Positions 1 to 12,600 of a stretch of 64,000 nt of DNA are shown piece by piece. Positions within the stretch are counted from its first letter, which is position 1; every line of letters begins with the position of its first letter. The DNA is taken from NCBI RefSeq assembly GCF_036324505.1, contig NC_086351.1:3296001-3360000 (forward strand), given 5' to 3'. This DNA is from Eleginops maclovinus. Its lineage: Eukaryota; Chordata; Actinopteri; Perciformes; Eleginopidae. Made by a program: the position numbers and the translations under genes. Under the pieces are notes generated by a model that saw only the letters and a list, made by a program, of their open reading frames with translations, was not told the DNA's origin and searched no databases.

Positions 1-135
1 GTAGTTGAGCCGGTTGGCTTTGTGGAGCATGCGCAGTGTGCAGCAGCAGCAGAGGAGAGAAAGTGAAAGTGAGCAAAGAGCATCGTCCAATGAGAGAAGA
101 GCAGGAAGCGGGTCAGGGGCTACTATGGAAAGGGC
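1..135 (+). repeat. Fragment of dispersed repeat shared with 10.85-11.16 kb and 53.08-53.33 kb
   Basis: The first ~60 bases, around the GCATGCGCAGTGTGCAGCAG core at 28-47, match the 3' part of the interior of the MITE at 10750-11312 (near 11076-11095). Only this part of the repeat is in the window, so its left boundary cannot be seen. It has no coding content I would trust. The family assignment rests on the shared core only. Confidence 0.6.
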
Positions 136-150
136 AAAGGTCAGTCGTTT

Positions 151-152
<2 letters not shown>

Positions 153-224
<72 letters not shown>
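153..224 (+). repeat. (AC)n microsatellite
   Basis: A pure dinucleotide run of about 36 units lies downstream of the C1r-like gene. The remaining bases, 225-520, show no gene and no recognisable element. Confidence 0.97.
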
Positions 225-227
<3 letters not shown>

Positions 228-520
228 CGCAAAATGTCTCAACCTCAAATGGAGCATTAATGAAACACCAGCTTTGGTTTGGTACCAATTTGCAAAGAAT
301 TTAACTTCCAGGATTTGTTTTCCTTGGCAAAAGTAAAAAGGTACAAAGTAGAAATAAACACTGAGTTTGTGAAGAGTCAGAAGTTGAGTCATTGATAATA
401 TTCAATAGTGGCATCCAAGGTATTATAGGAAACCATGTATAAATGTTGACCAACATGTTTACCAGAGAGAAGATCTGCCAAAACAAACGAGATACGGACA
501 TGAAAAGTCACATTTAGGTC

Positions 521-539
521 TTTATTATGTCACTTTATT
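521..539 (-). promoter_or_regulatory. Candidate poly(A) signals of the C1r-like gene
   Basis: On the minus strand two AATAAA hexamers occur at 534-539 and 521-526, about 180-195 bases after the C1r-like stop codon at 716-718. Position and sequence fit a polyadenylation signal. The cleavage site itself cannot be seen. Confidence 0.5.
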
Positions 540-715
540 GTGGGAGCCAGGCTTATACAATAGGTATGAGATTTATTTATCAACTTGACAGATGTAAGAT
601 GTTCTTTAATAGCTTTCCTGTGACAACACATTTCACCTCAGAAAGATTTTGTAAAAAGCAAATTACGTTGTTTTTATCTCATTTGATTGTGGATGTCTTT
701 GAATTACTGGGCATT

Positions 716-3700
716 TCAGTTCTCCTGCATGGTTTTGTTGATCCAGTTTATGTAATTTGCAACTCTGGTATAGACTCCATATGTTCCCTGCTTCCCGCAC
801 TCAACCCCCCAGCTGACGATCCCCGCCGCCCAGAAACGTCCGGCATTACTCAGGATGTACGGGCTTCCACTGTCGCCTTGGCAGGAGTCCTTCCCACCTT
901 CAGGGACTCCGGCACAGAACATGTTACCTGTCAGGCTGGGTACCCTCTCTCTGTGCATCTGCTCCAGAGTGATGGAGTTCATGCATGTACTCTGCTCCAC
1001 TATAGGAATCTGCACAAACTTCAATTTGTTTGTCAAAGTCCGAATGTTTGCGGCATTTTCTGTTATGCCAAATCCTGACACCATTCTGAAAAAATATACA
1101 AGAAAGTGCAATCAATAGAAATTTGGAAGATTCACATGTCGGTATCACAAGGGACAAACAAAAAGACAATTCCAAAGCAAGATAATTGTAGGCGGATCAA
1201 GAAAACAGTTGTTTCTTTACCCCATCACACCCGAAGTGTATATGGCATCCTCTGCTGGCAAACATATGGGCATAACGGATGAGGTGAAGGTGACTGCGTC
1301 TTGCAACTTAATCAAGGCAATGTCATGGTTGTAGTCTTCGAAGTTGGGGTTGTTGTAATCAGGGTGAATGTGGATTGAAGTAGCAAGTACAGGAGAGCCC
1401 AACAAGGAATTAACCTGAGTGAGTCCCATGTACATCTGCAAACAGACAGCATAAGAGGAAATAAGTGGACTTGTATTTGGGGATAAACATAACTACAGTG
1501 CCCCACCTACAGTACAATGGTGGACAGTAACTATGTACGATTCTTAAGTAAAATGTTAAGGTTTTTGTACTTGTACCTGAGCCTCTCAATGTCCTGCTAC
1601 TTAATACTTCTACTCTACTAGAATTGTTCGACATATATTATACTTTTTACTTTGAAATTCACAAGCTACAAGCTAAACGTCTTCGCCTGCGGGAACAATA
1701 AGTACCAAAATAAAGACTAAAAGATGTTGTACATCTTTCTAAAATGGACTGTTGCAGAAGTGATAGTTTTTATTCCCTTTGCATTTACGTTTGCATTTTG
1801 ATGAGTAACATTTGAAGCACTTGACTATTTGAAGCGTATTTCTACTGCAAGTTCTCCTCCCACCTCTGCACGCTTACCCGAACAGAACTGTTTGATACTA
1901 GCATCCCATTTGACATTAGGTTATGAGCTGCAGTCATGATCCAGCGGTCTGCGATCACCACGCCTCCTCCTCTTCCTCCATTTACACTCAGGAGCACCTG
2001 CCATGGGATGGTGTCGTCTGGAGCTTCACTGCCTCCAATGATCCTCTGATAGCCAGGGATGAGCTTTGTGGGCTGGCCACAGACTGGATGGAAAAGAGAG
2101 GCATATATACTGTTTATATTCATATTCAAATTAAGATCTAGAGTAGCTTTTTATTTTGTAATAAAAAGTAATACCTGCTATGCATGCTGGACTGACAACA
2201 ATATCGCTGTTGGATCTCCACTTTCTGTCGGCCTGACAGGTGAAGACAACTGCAGAGAAGAGAGAGGGTCAAAAAGGAAAATCGGTGAGTTGAGTAAAAG
2301 TGTGCTCCAGTGTGGTTCAGTACGCTGTGACATCACTGCTGGGCGTGGTAACAGAAGAAACAGGGCACGCCTGAACACACACATCAGTAATGCTTTAAAA
2401 GGACAGTGAAACAATGGCTGCCTTCCAAATGCCTGCATCTGTTACCTTAGTACTTTCACTGTGTACTGCAGCTCCCTCACTGTACAGACTGTTGCACGCT
2501 GTATGCGTACAGTAGGACATACTCTTCACATTCCCTGTTTGTTCATATATCCGCTGAGCAAAGGATTGTGGGTCAAAAGAGCCAGAAAAGCAGTACTTGC
2601 TTGCATATTGCAAAATGTGACGGGATGCAGTAGAACTTCCTGGTATTTTTGGGAGATACTAAATCATTTTCTGGCATATCAAAATGTTGAGTAGTGTAGG
2701 TATTGGAATGCAGGAAATGTTTTTAGCTTGTAATACTTTTCTGTTTAAGGTAGCTTTGAATGTTTTAGCCCGTTTGATTAATACTTTGCTTAAAATGTAT
2801 TAAAATATATTTTGTATTAAATACATTTCCATATTTCCATTGATTTCTATGTTGTCTGCACACGGTAAAATCTTCCTCCGGTTGTAAATTCGTCCCATTA
2901 AACACCAACTCTGCATGACTTTTTGCAAAAGACACAATATTGGTTAGATGCAAAGCAGTAAAGAAATCAATCTGCCTTCAAAGTGCATTACCAGTTCCAC
3001 GTACAGTACGTTTCAGGAGTCTGCTACGGAGACGGAGGGCTATGGCTGGTATAAATAGTGGGAAAACTCTTACACTTTACATCATGACATATTATACATC
3101 AATATCTCACCATTCATGCCTCCAAGGAGAGAGTAAAATGGTTCATTACAGTGATACTGAACAACAGAAAGGTACTGATTCCTGGATCCGGACAGTAAGG
3201 TCACCCCTCCGTTCAGCAGAGGTTCAGGTTCTCCACAATCAAGTACTGCAGAACAAATACAACCAGGACATATTGATATGTTGCCAGAGAAACACAGGAC
3301 ATTATGAAGAGCACTACACTTTAGACACTTTCCATTCATGTTAAACTGGAGGTTTTGACGGAGATTAAAGGTAACGCACTGTGGCATTCTGGGAGAGGAA
3401 GATGCCACTGTCCGTCGCTTTGGCACATGGTGGAGAACGCCTCAACCTCCTGACCATCCTGAAAAAGAAAAGGGGGGAACTTATAAAACAGCCTTTTTTT
3501 GCCCTCCATGAGACATTGAAAAGAACAAGTGTTCCTCTAACCCTCATGAGTTTGTATCCTTGGTTGCAGCGCACAGAGATGTAGTCTCGGTACAAATATT
3601 CGGTCAAGCTGGGGGTGACCCGCCCATTATCCACACTGCCAGGAAGGGGACACTTCACTCCTGGAAAAAATATCAAGCAGATATGAATCATAAACTGCAT

Positions 3701-6700
3701 ATACAGTAAGCAGGAAAATGCTTGATCTAGAGTGCTGCAGGAATGAGTCCTCAAACCCAGACATGAGTTAGCAGTTTTGCATTTCAGTTACTTCATCAAA
3801 GTCTATGGCTCATGTCGTTTTTGGCAAGATGTCTTAAATAAGGTTCAGCTATTATTCAAAATCCCCTTTTTAATGTGTTTTATAAATGAATATGTGTCCC
3901 CGATGTGGTAAGACATTCGGAAAGTTTCAGGAGAAGACATTTGCAAAATTTGAAATTGAGATAATCAGATTGTGATCCACATCCAAGTGTTTGAGAGACA
4001 TGTTTTGTATATATCTGAGATCTATAATATATTGATAAGAAAATGTTTATTAGGGGACCTTTAACACAAGCTGAAAGAGATTTTAAAATGTTATACTAAG
4101 GCATATAATAGATCAGTAAATACCCCACTCTTGAAGTTTGAGGCATTAATGTGTGTGGAGAAGGTTGGTTACTTCTGGAAAAATAAATAGAAGGATGTTC
4201 AGTTGTAAAGATTATCTTGTTAAACAATTATAAAAGTTAAAAACTCATAAAAAATTGTGTTTGCAACCAAGATTATCAAAATGCAATGGAAAAAATCCAA
4301 TTGCTTTTTTGTGAATGGAACCAGAGCCATGCTAATTTCAGGGTACACCAACACAAATATATCCTCCCTGCAGCACTCTTATAGCAGTTCCTCTCCCCCT
4401 CACTGTATGTGCTGTAGTCCAGGCTCCAGCCTCTGCTCAGTCCTTCACCGTCAGTGTGGTAGTCCAGCTTGACCTTGTTGGAGCTTGTGACTATCAGACC
4501 TGGACTCGTTCGTCCACACATCTTCCAGGGCTCTCTGTCTGGGATGGTCACCTTTTAAACAGACACTGTTTAGTGCTCTGTGTTTTTCCCATTTATTCAT
4601 ATTAAATGTATGGAAGTTGCTCGTCATTACCTGCAACCAGTGATGGGGACAGATCTGACCTTGGTCAGTGTCCACGCTCTCGATGTGGAAGTTGTCAGTG
4701 AAGTTAAGAGTGACAGTGAAGCCCAACTCTACAGAAATAAAGTACTGACAGGACACACCATGAGGTGGGGGCTCAGGATATCCTGGACTGAACAGATGTC
4801 CCTCTGGCTCATCATATATACCGCCGCCGCAGGATACTGGGAAATCACAAAGAGAAGATTGAGGTTAAATCAGGTCCTTCCTTCAGGGTTCACCATCAGT
4901 GGCTCATTCGTCAGCTGTTTAGCTAACTGGTACCATCTATTCACGTGTTCACTCCTCAAAGGAGGTTGTGTTTTCCTTTCAGCGTGTCTTTTTCTAAGCA
5001 GATATGGACAATACAGCAAAACTACTGGCCCACCTGTTGATTACACTTGGTTAGAGTGTGTAGCATGGCCCCGAGAAAGAAACCACTAACATTTGTAGTA
5101 GATGTGGATCAAAGGCTGATGAGAATAAAAACAGAATCGTCTGGAAAGAATGGTTCCAGACAGAGGAAAATGTACCTGGAGGCCTCACATTTTGTTTGTA
5201 GCCCACATGTTGATTCCCTCTAACGACTTACAGCTCATAGACCGTCCCAGTTCATCTGTACAATACTCACACATACAGCTGCGCTGGTCTGAGCGGAGCT
5301 CATAGCCGTGGTGACAGGAGCAGATGTACGAGCCGAGGGTGTTGAGGCAGATCTGAGAGCAGAGAGGACCTGAGCCGTCTTCAGGATCTGGCTCAGAACA
5401 TTCATCTATGTCTGATAATGAAAGACACGTTGGGTTAACGGGATGAGGATCAGCGGTGGAAGAGGGACCTTTGATACGTTCTTCTTTTAGTTTTTTTTCC
5501 TAGCGCAATACACACGCTCAATTTGCACAAAAGGTAAGTGTTAGGTTCTGCCGACACTAAGGAGTGTAGCACTTTGTCTTATCCAACCCTACAAAATACA
5601 TTTTATCAAAGACTGTTGTTGTTGCATTGTTCTGTGTTTTCTGTTGTTGTTTATTGTGCTTTGCTGCAAGTCAAATTTCCCCTTGTGGGCAATAAAGATG
5701 AACGAAGTGCTTCCTGTAATGGCAATTTTTATGTTTCCAATGTCCTCTTTTCTCGTTGCCACTAATACACAGGAAGAGCTCTTACCCAGACACAATGCTA
5801 AATATTTAAAGTGGTTTTATGCATTTTAGTTTGTCGTTTATAAAAGTAGTTGTACATAGACTGTGGATTAGTAGGAAGTAGAGTTGTTGTCCACCAATCA
5901 GAAGACACAGTTTGTGGTTTGATCGCCAGCCCCTGCAATCAACATGTTGGGGAAGATACTGATACTATAGAGAGGAACGTACCATGTTTCCCAATTTTGC
6001 AAGTAGTAGCATTCATGTGGTATGGTCTGTAGGTCCAGAAATACGTTTGTGCGCCCCGTCTTTCTTGGCCTCTATTTTAACTTACATTGCATCTATCTAT
6101 CACCAACAAGTGTCCGGAATAGGATATATCTAAACAAAATAAGGTGACATGCCAACGATAAACACATTTGGCTGCTAGGCTACCTATGGCCTGGTATTGA
6201 GCGGAGAAGCCGACGTTCTGGTGGCGCTCCGGGTTGTTGTCGTCGCTCTGGAATACGAGGCTGAGTCTATTGCCTGGAGACAAGATGGGGCTGGTTGCCG
6301 GGGTGATGTCCTTCAGCTGAGTTCTCATGGCCACAAAACTTCCCGAGGATCTTTGTATCATAGAAAAGCTGAAGGAAAAAGATCATGTAAAATACACCAT
6401 GCAGCTGAAGCTACTGCAGAGTTAGTCAGAGTCACCGAAACAGGAGACAAAGTCGCCTGAGTTAGATTTTGAGTTCAAGTCTCAAATACAACTCTTTACT
6501 TACAGCTTCTATAATCAACTTTGTCATATTTAACATGAAATGACTTAGTATTAACAAAGGGGTTGCTTGTTATGACAGACCCACAGATTGCATCTCCATG
6601 GAGGTAATTTTAGCATCTTTCAGCTTTTTGTTTTGGTCAGCCGAGACCACAACAGAGCTAAATGTTTGTACCTTGAGACTACAAACACCATTCATTTGTC

Positions 6701-8112
6701 AAATTTTAATAACTTTGGGGGGAAAATATATGAAAATATTGAGTTTAAAACTCAGAAGTGGCATAAAAGTGTAACTTCTGTAGTAAATGGTTCTAGTGTA
6801 TTGGAAAGAATAAGAATTTGTCACCAGCGAGCACAAAAGAAAAAGTGGTTTGATTACACAAATGACGTCACTAAATAGGAAAGGGGAGGAAACATTTACC
6901 AGAGACCTTTGCAAGGACACAAACAGAGCTATTTTGTAATACCCTTCATGCACTTAATTAAACTGGGATACTCTAAAGCCCATTCTGGGAAAAACAGCAA
7001 AAAGAGGTTTTGAGTTCATTTTTGGAAGAACTATTTTTAGGGGGAAGTTGTCAAAATTTAGTCAGGTTTTTAAAACTGGCATCCAAGTCACAGTCAGGGG
7101 TGGAGGAAGTATGTCCTATTTAAGAAAAACTAGCAACACTAAATTGTAAAAATATTGTTTTAAAAAAGTTTGATTTCAAAAGCTTACTTAAGTAACGTAC
7201 AGAAGAATTGGCATTGCGATAAACTATACTACGCTATATACTTGTTATGTGTTTTGGCCCATTTCAGATTTATATTAAATGACTGGATTATGATTATTGA
7301 TGTATTAATGTGTCTATCAAAGTAACTCAAGCTGTCAAATAAATGTAGTGTAGTAAAATGTGAAATAAAAGCTCCCGAAATGCAGTCAAGGTATAAAGAA
7401 GTAAGTAGTAAAGTAAATCAAAATTGTACATGAGTATTTAGTTATATTACACGGCACTGGTCAAACTACTACACTACAACTCTGGTCTTTAGTTGTGGGA
7501 TTTCCACTGTATTGAAATAAAGCTCTGACTGTGAGGGAGTCGTAGAAGCAGCCTGCAGAAGCCTCGATGTCCAGGTGTGTGAAGGTGAGTGTCATGCGGT
7601 ATCCCTCCGGCACGCTGAGGTCCCACTGCTGCTGCAGGTTGGGGGGGTACGGCTTGGGGTACTGGGGGGACTGGACCCCCCCGTGCATTGCAGGCTCGGG
7701 GTCGGGCAGTCGCCGGCCCCCACACACAGACATATACAGGAACCTGGAAAAAGTGCAAACACAGTTAAATCAGTTTGTTATCATCTGAACTGCTGGTCCA
7801 AAGTTAACGCAAACAGAAAGAGTAAACAAAGTGACGCAATCAACACAACTCTGGCAAGCGCATATTGTGAAGGCTTTATATGTGGCATACTGAAAGGCAG
7901 ACATACATCAAAACACTGCTTATCTGTAACATTGGTTTTACAGAAGAAAACACAAGGTGATAAAAGAAGCAGCTCAAAAGTGACAGCAGCAAATCAAAGT
8001 TAATTCTGGAATTAACGTAGACACTAATGACGATAACTATTGAAGTAGAACATAAAAATGGGTTGGAAAAACAAACCCAAACTTACAAGATGATACAGGC
8101 AGTCCACCCCAT
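716..8112 (-). CDS. c1r: C1r-like complement serine protease (CUB-EGF-CUB-CCP-CCP-SP), frameshifted in CUB1
   Basis: Family role: secreted zymogen that self-activates and cleaves C1s when C1 binds a target. Coding exons in transcript order: 8112-8087, 7743-7530, 6368-6184, 5411-5271, 4836-4631, 4551-4404, 3660-3542, 3458-3380, 3245-3111, 2249-2175, 2083-1878, 1435-1221, 1085-716. The start is the only ATG leading into a signal peptide ([15 protein letters not shown]). Domains: CUB1 (exons 2-3), calcium-binding EGF (DIDEC, exon 4), CUB2 (5-6), CCP1 (7-8), CCP2 (9-10), protease (11-13). The activation site is R-IIGG; the triad is H in TAAHNL, D in NHDIAL and S in CQGDSGS, with Asp189 present. 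VSGFG and GRGGG resemble C1r more than C1s. The C-terminus, NKTMQEN, recalls C1s instead. Exon 6368-6184 is 185 bases where its flanking phases need 184. The extra base in 6287-6290 gives an early stop after about 113 residues. Without it the model is 705 residues, the length of human C1r. It is either a recent null allele or an assembly error. MASP2 is the main alternative identity. Confidence 0.8.
1490..1840. repeat. Degenerate copy of the AGTAAAGTAC-type MITE family (in an intron)
   Basis: The intron between two protease-domain exons holds sequence such as TTAAGTAAAATG and GTACTTGTACCTGAG. This resembles, in the opposite orientation, the MITE at 8653-9244. No intact terminal repeats are visible, so the boundaries are approximate. 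Confidence 0.4.
5600..5705 (+). repeat. Retroposon 3' tail (LINE-like)
   Basis: This intronic stretch ends with CAAATTTCCCCTTGTGGGCA followed by AATAAAG. The pattern is a common fish LINE 3' end (AATTTCCCC..GTGGG..AATAAAG). Only the tail remains and no reverse transcriptase remnant is visible here. Confidence 0.5.
7085..7450. repeat. Degenerate AGTAAAGTAC-type MITE relic
   Basis: Inside the large CUB1 intron of the C1r-like gene, GGGGTGGAGGAAGTATG followed by AAGTAAGTAGTAAAGTAAAT resembles the left end and interior of the MITE at 8653-9244. No target duplication can be read. The rest of this intron shows nothing recognisable. Confidence 0.4.
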
Positions 8113-8652
8113 CGCTGGATTTAAGGATTTATCCGTGAGTGAACTGATCCTCTGCTGTAGAGGGAAATGTCTCAAATGAAACGTTGATGTCTGTCGTTTG
8201 CAGTGTTTAGCAACTCTCCGCGTTAATGCCAGGAATAAGCCTTGTTTGTTTTGGCAAAATCAAATGAGTGCTTGCCTTTAAATGTGAAAAAACAGGGACA
8301 ATGCAGAAAATAGTGTCTTTGAAATAGACAATCAGGGAGATCTTTTGAACTTTACATGCATTATATATTATTATTATTATTAATTGAGAAAAACTATACT
8401 GATTTATTTGAAAGGTCCAATATTTCAAGCTCATTCCCCATATACCTAATTCTATCACTAGATGGGGCTATTAGCCTTTTTCAGCATCTTCAAACACAAG
8501 AGCAAAGTTTCGAGGTTAGAGGTTGGTCAAACATTATCACCAGGTCAAAGGCAATCATACATTATTTATATATTTAGAACCAAATATATATCAAATTAGA
8601 GAAAAATGACACGCAATTTGGTTTGTGGTTGTCTATGTACATTTCTCCTGTA

Positions 8653-9244
8653 CAGAGATGGGAGAAGTACTCAGATCTTGTACTTGAGTAAAGTAGAAGT
8701 ACTCAGGTCTTGTACTTGAGTAAAGTAGAAGTACTCAGCTCTTGTACTTGAGTAAAGTACAAGTACCAGAGTGTAGGAATACTCTGTCACAGTAAAAGTA
8801 TTCTAAATGTTCCTCCAGTGAAAGTAGAAAGTACTCTCCTCTAAATGTACTTAAAGTAGCGACAGTAAAAGTAGTCATTGTCTGATTGGTCCATTTCAGA
8901 ATAATATCTCTGATATGTTTTATAATGATTGATCATTAAAGTGTTCTCAGAGCTGGTAAAGGTGCAGCTAGTTTGAATGGCTTCGTATACTGCAGGGTAG
9001 CTGCTGGATTTACTGCAGGTGAACTACAGTCTGATTTAAGGGAGATTATATTCACCATCATTAATCCTAATCTGCCTAGCAACTAAAGGGATTCAATAAA
9101 TGTAGTGGAGTCAAAGTACACCATTTAACTCTGAATTGTAGGGGAATAGAAGTACAAAGAAGCATAAAATGGAAATACTCAAGTAAAGTACAAGTATCTC
9201 AGGACAGTACTTGAGTAAATGTACTTAGTTAACTCCCACCTCTG
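8653..9244. mobile_element. hAT-type MITE with terminal inverted repeats and 8-bp target duplication
   Basis: The left end reads CAGAGATGGGAGAAGTACTC and the right end, reversed, CAGAGGTGGGAGTTAACTAAG. The two are imperfect terminal inverted repeats. Flanking 8-mers CTCCTGTA (8645-8652) and CTCCTGTT (9245-9252) match at 7 of 8 bases, as expected for an aged hAT insertion. The 592-bp interior is rich in AGTAAAGTAC/GTACTTGAGT motifs and has no transposase, so it is non-autonomous. It fills much of the 1.5 kb between the C1r-like start and the C1s-like stop; the rest of 8113-9629 shows no gene. Confidence 0.85.
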
Positions 9245-9629
9245 CTCCTGTTCAGCTCTACAAATGTGAACACATGAAGGAATGTCTTTGATATAAAGTA
9301 AAAATGTATAACAGGAGCTCAACATAATGAGTTATGAAGTTTATTGTTTGATGTGAGAGCACGCCAGTATCAGTGAAACAAACAGCGCTGATTAAAACAC
9401 AAAGATATGAAGTGTGTTCTGAACCCACATTCTCTGCAGTATATCTGCAAATGTGTTCAATACAAAAGTTTAGTATGAAGTCATAATGTGATCATGCTTA
9501 ATGTTGTTAATGTTGGTATGTCTACAATATAACAGTCTATCAGAAACAGCTGAAAGGATCCGAATCAGTCTTGGATTAATGACATTATAATGGTTAGTAA
9601 AATAGTATTTTCTCCCTCGTCCGTCTCTT

Positions 9630-12600
9630 CTAGGATTGCTCTGCTGTATTTATTGTCTCCTTGATCCAGCCGACATAATTCTCCACCTTGACGTAATAAC
9701 CCTTGAAATTCCTCTTACGACAGCTGGCTCCCCAGGACACAATGCCGGTCAGATAATAGGGCTCATTGCCTTCGGACAACATGGGCATCACCAGCGGACC
9801 CCCACTGTCCCTCCTGCAGCTGTCCGCCGTAGGAGAGCCAGCACAGAACATGTTACTGGTGAAAATCATGCGTTTGGTAGTTATTCCTGTGTTCTCACAC
9901 TCTGCAGTGGAGTAGACCCCAATGTGAGCGTATTTCAGGCTGGCAGAAATGGCTTCTGTTTCCGTCCCCCCCCAGCCTGACACTGTGCCTTGTTCACCTT
10001 CCACCAAGCCCCTGTTAGGCTCCGGCAGACAGACGGGAAGGAGGTTTGGGCCGAAATTCACTCTGGAAGAGAATCTGATAAGAGCAATATCATGGTTGAA
10101 ATTGGTGCGATCTGCAGTGCCCTGGATGTAGTTGGGATGAATGATGATCCTGTCAATGTCCAAGGCAACTCCTTTAGGCAATGTACCTCCTCTTCCTCCG
10201 TCTACCAGTCCACCGTACAGACGGTAGGAGGTTACCTTATCCCCTTCCACTACATGAGCTGCTGTGACAGCCCATCGGTCACTGATCAGTGTGGCTCCTC
10301 CTCGGCGCCGACCTGTAACCAAAAGCTGCCAAGGTATCTCTCCCAGGGTTGCGTCCTTACCTCCCAAAATTCTTCCGGTACTTGCTATGTGTCTTTCAAG
10401 CTTCCCGCATACTGAAAGACACCAAAAAATCATCAATAGATTCATAATATCAAACATTTTGCTAATAGTTAAACTATAAAAGGAACTACATCACGGTAGC
10501 ATGACCCCACGTCAACACCGCTAAGCTAAAGGTGGCTAACAGTTGGCTTGATGGCGTTTAGCAGTCTAATATAGGCCTCCATTTATACAAAGAACAGCTT
10601 TGGATAGTCTCAGTGGGGTATTTAGTGAGTTACTTTATGTTGTAGTACAAAATGTGAAAATGTTCAGCTTGATTTAACCAAAAACCTAATTTAGGCCTCC
10701 AATGAAAAGACGTAGATTTTGAGACAAGGGAACAGGAAGTGGTAAAATGTAGGGATGCATCGATTGAAAAAATGTCGGCCGATGTTAGGACTAGAAACTT
10801 TGCTGATACTGATGGCCGATGTTTTACTATGTAAACTGTAATAGTACTATACTGCAGATAAGGCAGCCTATCCCTTTAAGAGAGAGAGTGGGGGATACCT
10901 TTGTGCATGTGTAAGAGCGAGAGAGAGGCGTAGCCAACCATAGTATGTTTCTGGAAGTTAACGGGAGTAGCAGCAAGTATAACAAAGTCACAAAGATAAA
11001 CGACGGCCTCCCAAGAACACTGAATGATGGATTTCATTTACCATACACCTGCAACACGGGGCAGAAGTCCTGTAGCATGCGCAGCGTGCAGCAGCAGCTC
11101 CTCAAAGACGAGAGGAGACGTGCTCTCTCTCTCCCCCTCCCCCCCTGAATGACTTTAAAGTTACGGCAGACCCACAGTCACTGCTCTAACCCTTCAAAAT
11201 GATGCCCTGACTTCAGATTTGGTCCGTCAGATTTAAAAATAACAAATGTGCCGATGGTGGTAAATAGGGCTAACATCGGCCGATGTCTCACCGATGTATC
11301 GGTGCATCCCTAGTAAAATGCTAACTATTTCAGGGTTTTGGGCCTCAAAATCAAAAATATATATTAAAAGCCGTACCTTCAATGCATTTCGGCATTTCTG
11401 TTTTGCCGCTACTTGATACCCAATCACCGCTGGCACTGCAGGTGTACGTGTCTGAAAGATAGAAGAAAGAGTAATGGGCAAACAACAACACCAGAAAACG
11501 ATTATGTCAGACAATAGATGTGTACAATCTATTTATATATAATTACCATCTCCGTCCAGTGTGTAGTACTTGGAGCTGCAGTGAAACTGGATCTGGTCTT
11601 TGTACTTAGTCTGGGTGTTCTCCGAGTCCACCAGCTGAAGGATGCCATCTTCTAGGATTTCAGGATAACCGCAATCAACCGCTAAATGTGGACCAATAAG
11701 AAAAGTGTGTCAAAGTTTGTATGGAAACAAAAAAATCAGGATGCATTCTGCAAATAAAAATAAATCGATAGTCAGACTCACGTTCACATTTGTGATTGGG
11801 AGTCCATACGCCTATGTCCTGGCATGTGGTATCATACCGGGTCTGGGTGTCTTGCTGTTTTCCAAAAGGAGGACTTCATTAGCATCATAAATACATGACA
11901 TTTAAATACATTTAAAAGGTTCTTTACACTCACACTTTTTGCAACATGGCCTAGATCACAAGTAACTGTCACGGTTTCACCCCGACGATACTCTGCCCGC
12001 TGAGGAGTCACAGTGGAGTCAGAGGTCACCACCGCGGGACAGACCTTATCTGCAATCAACATGTGAAAGGAACAATTGGGATACTTTGTGATCAAACAAA
12101 CAATCTTGATATTGTGTGTTGCAGTAATGAGTCCTAAAAAACTGAAATTAGTCAGCATTTTACCCCTTCTAATTGCCCTGTCTTCAAGATGTCTGAAAAA
12201 CCATCTGTCAATGACGTCTGTAATTTCCCCCTCGTGATCTGATTACATGTCTAAAAAATGTCTAAATGAGACTACTAAAGGTCATTATGGCAAACATTAA
12301 GCACCCTTAGCTTAGCGGTGGTGACATAATGAATATAGAATATGTAGAGATGACCCTCCTGAACACAGCGAGTTAGCATTGTGTGTTTTCCACAGATCGT
12401 ATTCACTGCAGTATTCTGAAATTCAATGGAAACATCCCATCCTTTTTATCGCGGGAGCCCTTTTGAGGATAACTTCTACTGTGTCCTGTCTCGTGTGAGG
12501 AGGATGCAGTACCTCTGGTCCTGAAGGCCAGACTGAAGCCTTTGTTAGTGCCGTAGCCATCAGAGGTGAAGTGGATTTGAACATGATGAGAGTGAGTGAG

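Noticed and set aside
4580..5089. 170-codon plus-strand open frame
   Set aside because: It runs antisense through the CUB2 exon 4836-4631 and has no family features; the minus-strand exon joins in phase.
7575..8003. Plus-strand open frame of ~140 codons
   Set aside because: It is the antisense shadow of the CUB1 exon 7743-7530 and an intron.
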